From the IMG/VR virus record IMGVR_UViG_3300027971_000004, positions 1-59,567 of that record: DNA of 59,567 nucleotides. One strand, given 5' to 3'. Source of the DNA: a virus. The translations under genes and the position numbers were made by a program. The notes beneath the pieces are model-generated. The model did not search any database. It saw only the letters and a program-made list of their open reading frames with translations, and was not told where the DNA came from. Of the stretch, positions 13,648 through 20,311 are shown piece after piece (positions within the stretch are counted from its first letter, which is position 1; every line of letters begins with the position of its first letter).

Positions 13648-14588
13648 AGAATCTTGGCTCCAGGAATGAAGATGGTTACTCCGCCTACCGACTGGGCCAC
13701 GGAGTAGTTGATTAGGTTGTGCGGGTCCAGCAGGCCCCAGCCGTAGATGCTGTCCCTGCCAGTGTCACCAGCGTCCTTGCATGTCTGACTCAGGGCATGC
13801 AGTACGGCAGGCTGGTCGATCTTCTTGCCGTCCTTCTTGGCGGCTGACACGTACAGGGCAAGAGTCCCTGCGACGAACGGCGCAGCCATGCTTGTGCCTG
13901 ACACCGTGGCATAGCCGTCGTTCAGCCAGGTGGATGTGATGTCGCAGCCCGGCGCCGCAACCACAATCTCCTTGCCGCGTGACGAGAACTCACACGCCGC
14001 CCCCGTGCGATCTACCGCACCGACACCAACCGTTTCCGGGAACGCGGCCGGGTAGTTAACCTTGCCGCCGTCATTCCCTGCTGCGCAGACAACGATCACC
14101 CCCTCTCGGCAAGCCAGCTTGATGGCCTCATGGAGCCTGCTGTCAGGCGTTGGCGAACCCAGCGACATGCAAGCAATGTCGCAACGCTGTTCCGCTGCAT
14201 GGAGCACAGCCTTGGCTACTGCCTCGTTGCTGCCCATGCCGCTATGGCCAAGGACCTTGAGCGAGAGGAGCTTGGCTTCTGGTGCGATGCCTTTAGCCAA
14301 ACCCCTGCGGGCGCCGATGATCCCCGCCACATGCGTCCCGTGACCGACCGTATCCTCAAACGATGTGTCGCTTGAGAAATTCCGGTAGTCCACCACTGCA
14401 TCGACCAAGGCGGAATGCTTGGAGATGCCGGTGTCAATCACTGCCACTGTAACACCGTCGCCTTTGGTTTGTTTCCAAAGGCTCGGGATGCCGTAGGACT
14501 CCACCCCCCAGTCCACACCGTCCTTGTCGGACAACGGGATGTTGCCAAACTCAACACGGTAGGGCGGGAGGTGGACGTAATCACTCAT
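13644..14588 (-). CDS. Subtilisin-like serine protease (S8), 314 aa
   Basis: All catalytic motifs are intact: Asp52 in 'AVIDTGIS', His83 in 'GHGTHVAGI', Asn172 in 'AAGNDGG' and Ser233 in 'SGTSMAAPFVAG'. ATG 14588 overlaps the previous stop; a TTG farther upstream in frame is less likely. It lacks a signal peptide and prodomain, so it would be made active in the cytoplasm unless released by a holin. Complete subtilases are uncommon in phages. With the papain-like protease two to three genes downstream, it suggests proteolytic attack on the host envelope or defence proteins. Confidence 0.9.
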   Translation of the reverse strand: MSDYVHLPPYRVEFGNIPLSDKDGVDWGVESYGIPSLWKQTKGDGVTVAVIDTGISKHSALVDAVVDYRNFSSDTSFEDTVGHGTHVAGIIGARRGLAKGIAPEAKLLSLKVLGHSGMGSNEAVAKAVLHAAEQRCDIACMSLGSPTPDSRLHEAIKLACREGVIVVCAAGNDGGKVNYPAAFPETVGVGAVDRTGAACEFSSRGKEIVVAAPGCDITSTWLNDGYATVSGTSMAAPFVAGTLALYVSAAKKDGKKIDQPAVLHALSQTCKDAGDTGRDSIYGWGLLDPHNLINYSVAQSVGGVTIFIPGAKIL

Positions 14589-14913
14589 CGGGCGAGAGCG
14601 TCTCAAGTGCCAGGAGAATCAGCCGCAGGATCGGGATGAGGCTGGTCAGGACGAAGTTCCAGTCCAAGCCAAGCGCGGAATACTCTGCACCCAGGGCGAA
14701 GGCACCGACTTCATGGTCCTCGTCCCAGTCATAAGCCTGCAGGGAACGCAGCTCCGACTCTGACAGGACTGGCATGATCAACCGGGCGACCTTGTCTACG
14801 ATCTCCCACTTGGCAAGGACAGGCAGGTCCTTGTTGTATGCCTTGACTACATCCAGCACCTTGGTGAGAAGGTCACGGTGAGCCAGAAGCCACTGAAGAA
14901 TCTTGAGATTCAT
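14581..14913 (-). CDS. Protein with C-terminal membrane segment, 110 aa
   Basis: ATG 14913 has GAGGTGG upstream. The protein is helical, acidic in the middle ('YDWDEDHEVG'), and ends in a hydrophobic helix ('FVLTSLIPILRLILLALETL'). It might be tail-anchored in the membrane. Lysis-region membrane protein is the likely category; no family recognised. Confidence 0.65.
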   Translation of the reverse strand: MNLKILQWLLAHRDLLTKVLDVVKAYNKDLPVLAKWEIVDKVARLIMPVLSESELRSLQAYDWDEDHEVGAFALGAEYSALGLDWNFVLTSLIPILRLILLALETLSPDE

Positions 14914-15280
14914 GTTCCACCTCATGGTCCAAACAGGCAACCGCCACAACAGCGTGGCCGGCGATGTCCATCAATGTCTCTCTAATGTCTATTGTCCGCA
15001 GTGATCCTCGGAGCCTGCGGCACTTCTCCCCGATTCTGGCAACCTGATATTTCCACGGGGTAATGCCGTCTTCCGCGACGCCGAGGGCGTTTTCCAAAGG
15101 GCTTTGCTTGCACCCGTAGTACCCACGCTTCCTGGTCAGCAACCTCCAGAGCAGGATGCAGATTCCCCAGTAGGGATCGTCCCGCAATAGGCCGGTCAGT
15201 TCACCAAGTAACTTCTCTTGCCGCTCGCTGGATTCGTCCGTACTCGCTCCAGAAGCTGGGGTGATGGTGGGGGTCTTCAT
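14873..15280 (-). CDS. Nucleotide-modification-type small protein, 135 aa
   Basis: From ATG 15280 (weak GGAAGA site). A Thr/Ser-rich start is followed by 'RDDPYWGICILLWRLLTRKR' and then 'ENALGVAEDGITPWKYQVARIGEK' and 'RETLMDIAGHAVVAVAC'. The second half resembles the helical MazG-like or DUF1599-type domain that phages carry near nucleotide-metabolism genes. I hold this loosely: no catalytic set can be checked by eye. Confidence 0.5.
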   Translation of the reverse strand: MKTPTITPASGASTDESSERQEKLLGELTGLLRDDPYWGICILLWRLLTRKRGYYGCKQSPLENALGVAEDGITPWKYQVARIGEKCRRLRGSLRTIDIRETLMDIAGHAVVAVACLDHEVEHESQDSSVASGSP

Positions 15281-15545
15281 CGTTGTCTTCCATGTCCAGT
15301 AGGTAGTTACATCTTGCATGTGCCCATTCCTCCACAAACGAGTCGATCAGGGTTTCTTTATCCTGGGTATTCAGCAGGGCGATGATTCCTCGTTCGTCCT
15401 CGCCGTTGAACAGCCAGTAGCCCAGCATCCCGTCCATCCGATTGGCCGGGCGCAGGTACACTCTGACCGGAAACAGGAGAGGGAATCTCCGGTCGGCCCA
15501 CAACTTCAGCCGTCGCAGCAATCTCTTGCGCCAGTCTGGGGCCAT
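15201..15545 (-). CDS. Putative metalloprotease-like protein, degenerate site, 114 aa
   Basis: The pattern 'VEEWAHARCNYLL' followed by 'HHHPSFWSEYGRI' resembles small phage zinc proteins with an HEWAH...HxxxW core (SprT-like). Here the first His of the HExxH pair is Glu, so if it is that family the metal site is altered, perhaps using the HHH cluster. ATG 15545 follows GAGG. It overlaps the resolvase-like gene out of frame by 188 bases. Confidence 0.55.
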   Translation of the reverse strand: MAPDWRKRLLRRLKLWADRRFPLLFPVRVYLRPANRMDGMLGYWLFNGEDERGIIALLNTQDKETLIDSFVEEWAHARCNYLLDMEDNDEDPHHHPSFWSEYGRIQRAAREVTW

Positions 15546-15828
15546 CTTCCAGCCTCACAATAAGCAGCCAGTCCCTACCGTTCCGGCGGTGAAGGACAAC
15601 AGGGACTTTGTCCCCGGCATCCCGCACGGCCTGATCCATCCACACATAGGGATTGCCTGCTTCGACCCGCTTCACTTCCAGATGCAGGTTTTCATAGGAG
15701 GAAATGACATCGGGCGAGTCGGTCCCGCCAGCAAACTGCTGGCCACGCCTGGCCTGGCCACCGAAGACTCGCACCCATTCACGGGCCATCTCCCGTTCGG
15801 CCCTGGCCCCCTTGGCCCGGCTGTTCAC
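15358..15828 (-). CDS. Resolvase-like PDDEXK nuclease, 156 aa
   Basis: N-terminal 'NSRAKGARAEREMAREW' with the acid residue, then 'GGTDSPDVIS' and 'LHLEVKRVEAG' supply the Glu, Asp and Glu-x-Lys of a PDDEXK site. 'WMDQAVRDAG' follows as usual in phage Holliday-junction resolvase-like proteins. GTG 15828 overlaps the previous stop (GTGA). The catalytic domain is complete by about residue 100; the remainder overlaps the next gene in another frame and looks low-complexity. Likely role: processing of branched DNA. Confidence 0.75.
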   Translation of the reverse strand: MNSRAKGARAEREMAREWVRVFGGQARRGQQFAGGTDSPDVISSYENLHLEVKRVEAGNPYVWMDQAVRDAGDKVPVVLHRRNGRDWLLIVRLEDGPRLAQEIAATAEVVGRPEIPSPVSGQSVPAPGQSDGRDAGLLAVQRRGRTRNHRPAEYPG

Positions 15829-16082
15829 TTGTCACCCCGCTTCCAAGACACGGTGATGAAGGTCCCGATGAACGCACCCGTGGCCAGAGGGAATAGGTAC
15901 AGGATGTTCTTGGAATAAGAGACAACCCCAAAGGCTAGGAGGGAGTAGAGGACCGATGACACAATAGCTGATCGCCACGGGTCACGCTTCTCCACGCAGA
16001 TGATGTAGTAGGCGTACAGCATGTCCACAACTATGTAGACCAAGAGGATCATCGCGGCGGTGGCGTAAGAAAAGTCGCCCAT
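15825..16082 (-). CDS. Multi-pass membrane protein, 85 aa
   Basis: Two to three membrane segments: residues 8-30 ('AMILLVYIVVDMLYAYYII'), 40-55 and 60-80 ('LYLFPLATGAFIGTFITV'). ATG 16082 overlaps the previous stop (TAATG). The size is right for a holin, but similar proteins occur widely in phages with no proven lysis role. Confidence 0.7.
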   Translation of the reverse strand: MGDFSYATAAMILLVYIVVDMLYAYYIICVEKRDPWRSAIVSSVLYSLLAFGVVSYSKNILYLFPLATGAFIGTFITVSWKRGDK

Positions 16083-16354
16083 TATTTCCTATGCCCACTG
16101 GCTGCAAGACTGGACTGTTTCCACTTTGCATGCTGATGCTGGGCGTGACGGGCCTCAACCTCCATGAGGTATGGGAACTGCTCCACTATGAGCTTCACCA
16201 CCTCGGGAGAGCGCTTCTTATCCAGGACCCGCACGTTCTGTCCGATCCATGAGGCGACCGGATTGCCTAGCTGGCGATCCCGCCCCTCAGTCTCGGACTC
16301 CCACCACCAACTGATGGTGTAACTGTTCGTCTTTGTCTGATCACCCGCCAGCAT
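16082..16354 (-). CDS. Small basic protein, 90 aa
   Basis: ATG 16354 has GGAGG six bases upstream. A Trp-rich part ('SYTISWWWESE') is followed by a helical, His-rich C-terminus. Not recognised; it sits between a nuclease-like gene and a membrane protein. Confidence 0.6.
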   Translation of the reverse strand: MLAGDQTKTNSYTISWWWESETEGRDRQLGNPVASWIGQNVRVLDKKRSPEVVKLIVEQFPYLMEVEARHAQHQHAKWKQSSLAASGHRK

Positions 16355-16724
16355 CTTCGACCTCCGTTGAAGAGAGGAGAACTCCCAGCATTTCCAGGAT
16401 GTGGTGCGGCCTTGGCTTGGCTGCCCCAACGCTCAGGAGGTAGGCAGTCAGGGTTTCGCCCGTCTGGATGTCTGCCAGGTCGCCCATGAGCCGGCCGTAC
16501 TCGTCTCGCATGTGATCGTAGGTAACGAGCTTCAGCCGGTCGGCATCGGAATGTAATTCACACCAGTCGATGATGTGTTCCTTGGCATCATCAAGACACC
16601 AAATGCCACAGGGAACCATGTAGAGGGTGACTCGGGTTTGCGACAGCGGGCACCAGGCCCGCAGCTGCAGGGTGTCATGCCGGATGACGCGGAGTACGTG
16701 TGCTATGGGCTGCGACTCGTCCAT
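16341..16724 (-). CDS. Staphylococcal-nuclease-like protein, probably degenerate, 127 aa
   Basis: The C-terminal half 'VTYDHMRDEYGRLMGDLAD' and 'LTAYLLSVGAAKP' matches the second half of the SNase fold, including the Arg of the YGR motif. The first half keeps a beta-rich pattern but lacks the usual Arg...Asp-Ala-Pro-Glu metal and catalytic residues ('VTLYMVPCGIWCLDDAKE'). So it may be an inactive nucleic-acid-binding homologue. It overlaps the HNH gene by 22 bases. Confidence 0.6.
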   Translation of the reverse strand: MDESQPIAHVLRVIRHDTLQLRAWCPLSQTRVTLYMVPCGIWCLDDAKEHIIDWCELHSDADRLKLVTYDHMRDEYGRLMGDLADIQTGETLTAYLLSVGAAKPRPHHILEMLGVLLSSTEVEDAGG

Positions 16725-17095
16725 GATCCCGTGTTACGTTCCCGTTCCTTGAGGTAGTAATCCGGCAGAGGCTCGGGGTCATAGCCCAGATGCTTCTTAT
16801 GTCTTAGCGAGGCGAGGTATTCCGGATCGTAGTTATCCGGATCACACTCCTGCTTGACACCTAATAGTATACGGTTGTCCAGATCGGCATGCAACTTGTT
16901 TCCACTGTGCAGCGTGTGATGGTCACGGTCGCAGAGCCGAAGGTAGTTCCTGATGTCATGCTTGCGACCTGCGCCACCAACGATGTGGTGAACCTCAAGC
17001 CGGCGGCGACCATCAGACTCGGGCCACCAGCACACTGAGCAACAGCGATGCTCGGCCACCCATTCCAGCAGGGCGGAGCGTTCAACAGCGTTCAA
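16703..17095 (-). CDS. HNH endonuclease, TTG start, 130 aa
   Basis: The HNH core is 'CSVCWWPESDGRRRLEVHHI', then 'YLRLCDRDHHTLHSG', with two CxxC/CxxDH zinc or metal positions. TTG 17095 is my start: GGAGG lies six bases upstream and the next ATG would remove the N-terminal helix. It overlaps the previous gene by 14 bases. Phage HNH proteins of this size act in DNA packaging or as free-standing homing enzymes; it lies in a run of nuclease genes and far from the terminase. Confidence 0.85.
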   Translation of the reverse strand: MNAVERSALLEWVAEHRCCSVCWWPESDGRRRLEVHHIVGGAGRKHDIRNYLRLCDRDHHTLHSGNKLHADLDNRILLGVKQECDPDNYDPEYLASLRHKKHLGYDPEPLPDYYLKERERNTGSWTSRSP

Positions 17096-17594
17096 CGACA
17101 GCCTCCGCTACTTGGCGCAGGGCCGACTGGAAGTCATCTTCTAAGATGTCGTTCTTGGCCTGGTTGATTATCCAAAGAACAACTCGGCAGTTGTCTGGCG
17201 TGTAACCCTTGCTGCTGTCGATGCGATCAATTGACGGCATGAATGGATGTCGCCTGACGTTAAGAACAAAAACAATTCCTGTGACCTCGCACGTGCAGGC
17301 CAGTAATTTCTGCCGAAACCACTCAAGCGCAAGCCCAAACTCTAGCGATCTATGCTTCGCCCGGCTTTTGCATTGCTGAAACATTGCTGCAGCCAAGTCC
17401 CGATCTTTCCACGCTCCGCGCGTTCTTCTTCTGCGAGCTTTATTTTTTTCATCCTTCTGATATTCGGAGTCACAGCGCCTGCAACTGCCCTGTAGACCGT
17501 CAGCCTTACTGTTGTTCCTGTTAAAGTCCGAGCGGGGTCTTTCCCGCCCTTGACACAATGGCCCGTTGCAAACCTTGGTTGCCTCGGCGTACAT
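17082..17594 (-). CDS. HNH-type nuclease with zinc-ribbon start, 170 aa
   Basis: The N-terminus has a zinc knuckle ('CNGPLCQG', 'CRRCDSEY'), followed by a basic region. The C-terminal half has 'CEVTGIVF', 'PSIDRIDSSKGYTPDNCRVV' and 'NQAKND', a layout typical of phage HNH-related endonucleases. ATG 17594 follows AAGGAG very closely; it is the first gene after the promoter at 17631-17658. Role: DNA cleavage, possibly homing. Confidence 0.75.
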   Translation of the reverse strand: MYAEATKVCNGPLCQGRERPRSDFNRNNSKADGLQGSCRRCDSEYQKDEKNKARRRRTRGAWKDRDLAAAMFQQCKSRAKHRSLEFGLALEWFRQKLLACTCEVTGIVFVLNVRRHPFMPSIDRIDSSKGYTPDNCRVVLWIINQAKNDILEDDFQSALRQVAEAVVERC

Positions 17595-17630
17595 GCTCCT
17601 TCACGCTTCCACCTCCGTGGGTTGGGCGGG

Positions 17631-17658
17631 AGTGTACAGGCGATCACGCCCCAGTCAA
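17631..17658 (-). promoter_or_regulatory. Sigma70-type promoter for the nuclease/lysis block
   Basis: TTGACT (17658-17653), a 16-bp spacer and TACACT (17636-17631) on the minus strand. The predicted start near 17624 leaves a 30-base leader before ATG 17594. It would drive leftward transcription of the nucleases and the protease and membrane-protein genes. Confidence 0.7.
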
Positions 17659-17986
17659 ACGTAGACCGTGCAGAGGCGCAGTTGACTCCCAGCAAAAATG
17701 CCGGAAGTCAATCGCTTAGACCGCGCTTTCGGCGGCAGCGACTGGATGCTGATTGTTTAACGCCGTTGTATCCATTTCTCCCAGACACGGCGCTTGCGGT
17801 TGGCTGTAGCCCGGGGCAGGCGGAGTCACCAGTTCCCACCCCTCAGTCGCAAGAGTTCGGATGGATTGCCTTGCGGGCGGGTCACATCCGTGTTGCCCCC
17901 TCTTGTCGCATCCCATACGGGACCAGTTGGCGGGGGGCCGATCTGCAGGCCAGGTGCCCATCCGTGGGCTATGTAAGGGCGGCAGT
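17659..17986. other. Sparse region with one doubtful ORF
   Basis: I see no confident gene in these 328 bases. A minus-strand frame at 17716-17961 is listed separately. Otherwise the stretch is the upstream flank of the promoter at 17631-17658; no hairpin terminator for the leftward operon ending at 17987 is obvious. Confidence 0.4.
17716..17961 (-). CDS. Doubtful ORF, 81 aa
   Basis: Open from ATG 17961 with no ribosome site. The sequence is Pro/Gln-rich with three Cys; 'RQSIRTLATEGWELVTPPAP' looks protein-like, the rest does not. It follows the 87-aa gene in the same direction. Could be a real small gene or chance. Confidence 0.3.
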   Translation of the reverse strand: MGTWPADRPPANWSRMGCDKRGQHGCDPPARQSIRTLATEGWELVTPPAPGYSQPQAPCLGEMDTTALNNQHPVAAAESAV

Positions 17987-18250
17987 CTACCTGAGACTGT
18001 CCTTATGTCCAGTGTCTTCTAAGGCCCCTGGCGTGCGTTCTACGGGGCGTTTGGGTTCCGGGATACCGTACATGGCGTTCCCGGCTATTCGGATTTCTGA
18101 GGCGTCTACGTGCGTCACGCGGCCATCCCCAGTCAAATGTACAACCCAGACGGTGTTAATGTGGGGGCCGTAGTCAATGACGAGCAGGGCGATCCCGTCC
18201 CCGAGAGGGCAGGTAACCCAGATCGGCGGGTCCAGCTGGCAGATAGTCAC
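17987..18250 (-). CDS. Small conserved phage protein, 87 aa
   Basis: GTG 18250 overlaps the previous stop (GTGA). The core 'LDPPIWVTCPLGDGIALLVI', then 'VVHLTGDGRVTHVDASEIRI', is a small beta-rich pattern I recognise from many phages (single-stranded-DNA-related regions), with no known function. Confidence 0.7.
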   Translation of the reverse strand: MTICQLDPPIWVTCPLGDGIALLVIDYGPHINTVWVVHLTGDGRVTHVDASEIRIAGNAMYGIPEPKRPVERTPGALEDTGHKDSLR

Positions 18251-18474
18251 TCGGCCAGCCTCCAGGCTTCCTCGGCGTCGAACACGTTCGGCGCCCGCTC
18301 CCCGGCCAAGGACATGTCCACCACCCCCGGGTAGTGACGCATGAGCCTGCGGGCCTCCTCGCGTACGTGGCGGGGAACTCTCTTAAAACCATCCGGCAGG
18401 GCGGGGTTCATCAGCCGCAGGAGAAAGTCCCTGGTGCTAAGGACTGATCGGGTTCGCTGGCTTGGAAGAGTCAT
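18247..18474 (-). CDS. Small conserved protein, 75 aa
   Basis: ATG 18474 overlaps the previous stop (ATGA). The pattern 'RTRSVLSTRDFLLRL' followed by 'PRHVREEARRLMRHYP' matches a small family common in phages and bacteria whose function is unknown. Basic and helical. Confidence 0.75.
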   Translation of the reverse strand: MTLPSQRTRSVLSTRDFLLRLMNPALPDGFKRVPRHVREEARRLMRHYPGVVDMSLAGERAPNVFDAEEAWRLAE

Positions 18475-18746
18475 TTGGTTCTCTCCAGCAGTGAGCGGAG
18501 CGTGGCGGCACTTGCGTAACTCTTCGCGTCAATGAAGTCTGCAGCCGCCTCAATCGCCTGCCGCTCCTCGTCGGTGAGCGTGGGCGGAGTCAGGGAACAG
18601 TACTGAGTTGTAGTGCCGACAACGTACGGACACGGGGCCTTACGCAGCCGCTCAATCTCGTCAGCAGCCTCATCCATGAGGTCGGAAGCCGAGACTGAAT
18701 CGACTGCGTGAACCCAGCGTCGGAGCCGGGTGACGATGTCTGTCAT
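18471..18746 (-). CDS. Small helical protein, 91 aa (paralogue of next)
   Basis: ATG 18746 overlaps the previous stop. The C-terminal part 'LTDEERQAIEAAADF', then 'LRSLLERTK', matches the end of the neighbouring 96-aa protein ('LTDKERRALTEASEFY', 'LSGLLERMK'), so the two probably arose by duplication. The start 'ITxRLRRWVHAVDSVSAS' type is common in phage proteins. Unknown role. Confidence 0.7.
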   Translation of the reverse strand: MTDIVTRLRRWVHAVDSVSASDLMDEAADEIERLRKAPCPYVVGTTTQYCSLTPPTLTDEERQAIEAAADFIDAKSYASAATLRSLLERTK

Positions 18747-19033
18747 TTCATTCGCTCCAGAAGGCCGCTCAAAGTCAATCCTGTCTGGGTGCCAATGTAG
18801 AACTCGCTCGCCTCAGTGAGGGCACGCCGCTCCTTGTCAGTCAGGTGCTTGCCGTCGATGCACAACGCCTGCATTTTCTGGTAACCCTCTATCAGGGCAC
18901 TCATCTGTTTGCTGTCCTCTTCCCTTTGCCGGCGGAGGTCGGCAATCTCCTGCGCTCCTTCCAGCAGCAGCTCGGCCGGTTCTTCCCGTGGACGCTTGGC
19001 TGCCCACATGGACATGCGGTCTTCAATCTTCAT
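18743..19033 (-). CDS. Small helical protein, 96 aa (paralogue of previous)
   Basis: Start ATG 19033 overlaps the tiny membrane gene by 11 bases. N-terminal coiled coil ('LLLEGAQEIADLRRQREED') and a C-terminal half that matches the 91-aa neighbour. ATGA overlap downstream. Function unknown. Confidence 0.7.
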   Translation of the reverse strand: MKIEDRMSMWAAKRPREEPAELLLEGAQEIADLRRQREEDSKQMSALIEGYQKMQALCIDGKHLTDKERRALTEASEFYIGTQTGLTLSGLLERMK

Positions 19034-19121
19034 GGTTGCTCAAGATGATGAGGAGGATGACTATGATCAGGAGGAACATGGTGAACGTGCCTTCGCCTAT
19101 GGTGTCGATGAACGTCAGCAT
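19023..19121 (-). CDS. Tiny membrane protein, 32 aa
   Basis: ATG 19121 has GGGGA upstream. Residues 14-28 ('TMFLLIIVILLIILSN') span the membrane. It is linked by overlaps to the coiled-coil gene upstream (7 bases) and to the 96-aa gene downstream. Its role is unknown; phages often hide such peptides in early operons. Confidence 0.6.
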   Translation of the reverse strand: MLTFIDTIGEGTFTMFLLIIVILLIILSNHED

Positions 19122-19255
19122 GATCCCCACGCATTAATGACCTTGGCCTGGAGGCTTGCGATCTCGGCCTCCAAAGTCTGGATGCGTCTTCGCAACGTAG
19201 CGTTCTCGTTCTTCAATCGCTCCACCTCCTGAGAGGAATAGTCCTGCGTCTCCAT
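19115..19255 (-). CDS. Coiled-coil peptide nested in nuclease gene, 46 aa
   Basis: The frame encodes heptads ('VERLKNENATLRRRIQTLEA' and onward) typical of a two-stranded coiled coil or leucine zipper. Almost all of it lies inside the 3' end of the nuclease gene in another frame. ATG 19255 has no site; alternatively TTG 19222 lies seven bases after AGGAGG and gives a 35-aa peptide. Both frames look protein-like, so a true overprinted gene is plausible. Confidence 0.55.
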   Translation of the reverse strand: METQDYSSQEVERLKNENATLRRRIQTLEAEIASLQAKVINAWGSC

Positions 19256-19739
19256 CGACAAGGTCCAGATAGTGATGTGGGTATAGGAGGTCTGTGAGTT
19301 GGCTGGCTGGTCGGAGGAACTTCTTCGGGGCAACGAGGGTCGGAACGTCATGCCCTCGCCCTCGGTCGAAGACAGTCTGTTCCTTCCAACTGTTGTCCCG
19401 ATCAAGGGGAGTGAGCCACACCCACTCTCCTGTTGGCCGGGAGATGTAGATGTAGGCGAGGTGCTGCAGTCGCTCGCGTCCAAGTCCTCGCATGTCATCA
19501 ACAAAGACGGTGTCATATGGGTAATCCTCCGGGGAAGTGAAAGTTAGGGACCGCTCCTTGATCTCCAAGCTGAACAAGCCCAGTGCATCGGGCGTCTCAA
19601 CGTGGTCCTTGTTCTTGTTGTGAACCTTTACAACGATCTTCTTGCCGTGGGCCGCTGACCTGCCTGCCTCGCGAACAGACTCAACCCAGTTACGCTCGGC
19701 TCTGTGCCCGCCCTCAAGCGCACTCTTGAACGAACGCAT
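19134..19739 (-). CDS. PDDEXK-fold phage nuclease, 201 aa
   Basis: ATG 19739 has GGAGA seven bases upstream. The N-terminus 'GGHRAERNWVESVREAG' supplies the first acid; 'LGLFSLEIKERSLTF' carries the Glu-x-Lys; 'YPYDTVFVDD' follows. A C-terminal part 'WVWLTPLDRD', 'VPTLVAPKKFLRPA' matches a phage family of restriction-like fold proteins I know only as hypothetical. Likely a DNA-processing enzyme of the recombination module. The last 120 bases are shared with the coiled-coil ORF. Confidence 0.7.
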   Translation of the reverse strand: MRSFKSALEGGHRAERNWVESVREAGRSAAHGKKIVVKVHNKNKDHVETPDALGLFSLEIKERSLTFTSPEDYPYDTVFVDDMRGLGRERLQHLAYIYISRPTGEWVWLTPLDRDNSWKEQTVFDRGRGHDVPTLVAPKKFLRPASQLTDLLYPHHYLDLVDGDAGLFLSGGGAIEERERYVAKTHPDFGGRDRKPPGQGH

Positions 19740-20196
19740 TGAGTTCTCTCCGGTGTGACGGGAGCCGGGACCGATACGTGCCGGCGACACGCAGGGCTTC
19801 GGCTTGCTCAAGGATTTCCGTGGGAGTCGGATCGCCAGGCTGAAGCCCATCGTCCAAGTACTCAAGGTCCCAGCGGATCGGCTCGGCCTCGCGGAGTTCG
19901 ACCGCACGCTCGCGGACCAGATAGGCCCAGCGAGGAGAGCGGCCAAAGATTTCAGCGATGTCCCGGTTGTCCAGCCCGCAGTCACGCATCACCACCAGGG
20001 CGAGTCGCTCAGGGCTTGGCTTGGCAGGCAAGCTCCTTAGCAGACGGACGGCCCCCTTGGTCTGCTGGATGTCCAGCCCCAAGCTCTCCGCCACTGCGGT
20101 CGCTGACTCCTGATTGATCAGCACTCGGCGGTGCAGCTCGTCTGCGAAAGCCAAAGCATGCCGCAATCGAATCTCGCCATCGTTTCCAAAAACCAT
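19714..20196 (-). CDS. Helix-turn-helix regulator, 160 aa
   Basis: ATG 20196 follows AAGGAGGAG. The N-terminal half is helical ('LRHALAFADELHRRVLINQE'), and 'NRDIAEIFGRSPRWAYLVRE' (near residues 85-105) is a helix-turn-helix. An acidic tail with 'PTEILEQAEALR' follows. Probably a transcription regulator or replication initiator-type DNA-binding protein in the recombination operon. Overlaps the nuclease by 26 bases. Confidence 0.7.
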   Translation of the reverse strand: MVFGNDGEIRLRHALAFADELHRRVLINQESATAVAESLGLDIQQTKGAVRLLRSLPAKPSPERLALVVMRDCGLDNRDIAEIFGRSPRWAYLVRERAVELREAEPIRWDLEYLDDGLQPGDPTPTEILEQAEALRVAGTYRSRLPSHRRELNAFVQECA

Positions 20197-20311
20197 CTCT
20201 CTTCTCCTCCTTGAGAAACTCGGTAGGGAACACATGCTCAACATCGAACTGATTCAGAATCGCATCGACCGTCTCATCCAAGAGAAAGTCAGGACGCTTG
20301 GGGGATTCCAT
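20009..20311 (-). CDS. Small protein overlapping the regulator, up to 100 aa
   Basis: ATG 20311 overlaps the helicase 3' end and has GGGAG upstream. The first 40 residues ('PDFLLDETVDAILNQFDVEH') look real. From 20196 on the frame shares DNA with the helix-turn-helix gene for 188 bases and becomes Arg/Pro-rich. Either a true long overlap or a short gene that reads on until a chance stop. Confidence 0.5.
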   Translation of the reverse strand: MESPKRPDFLLDETVDAILNQFDVEHVFPTEFLKEEKRDGFWKRWRDSIAACFGFRRRAAPPSADQSGVSDRSGGELGAGHPADQGGRPSAKELACQAKP

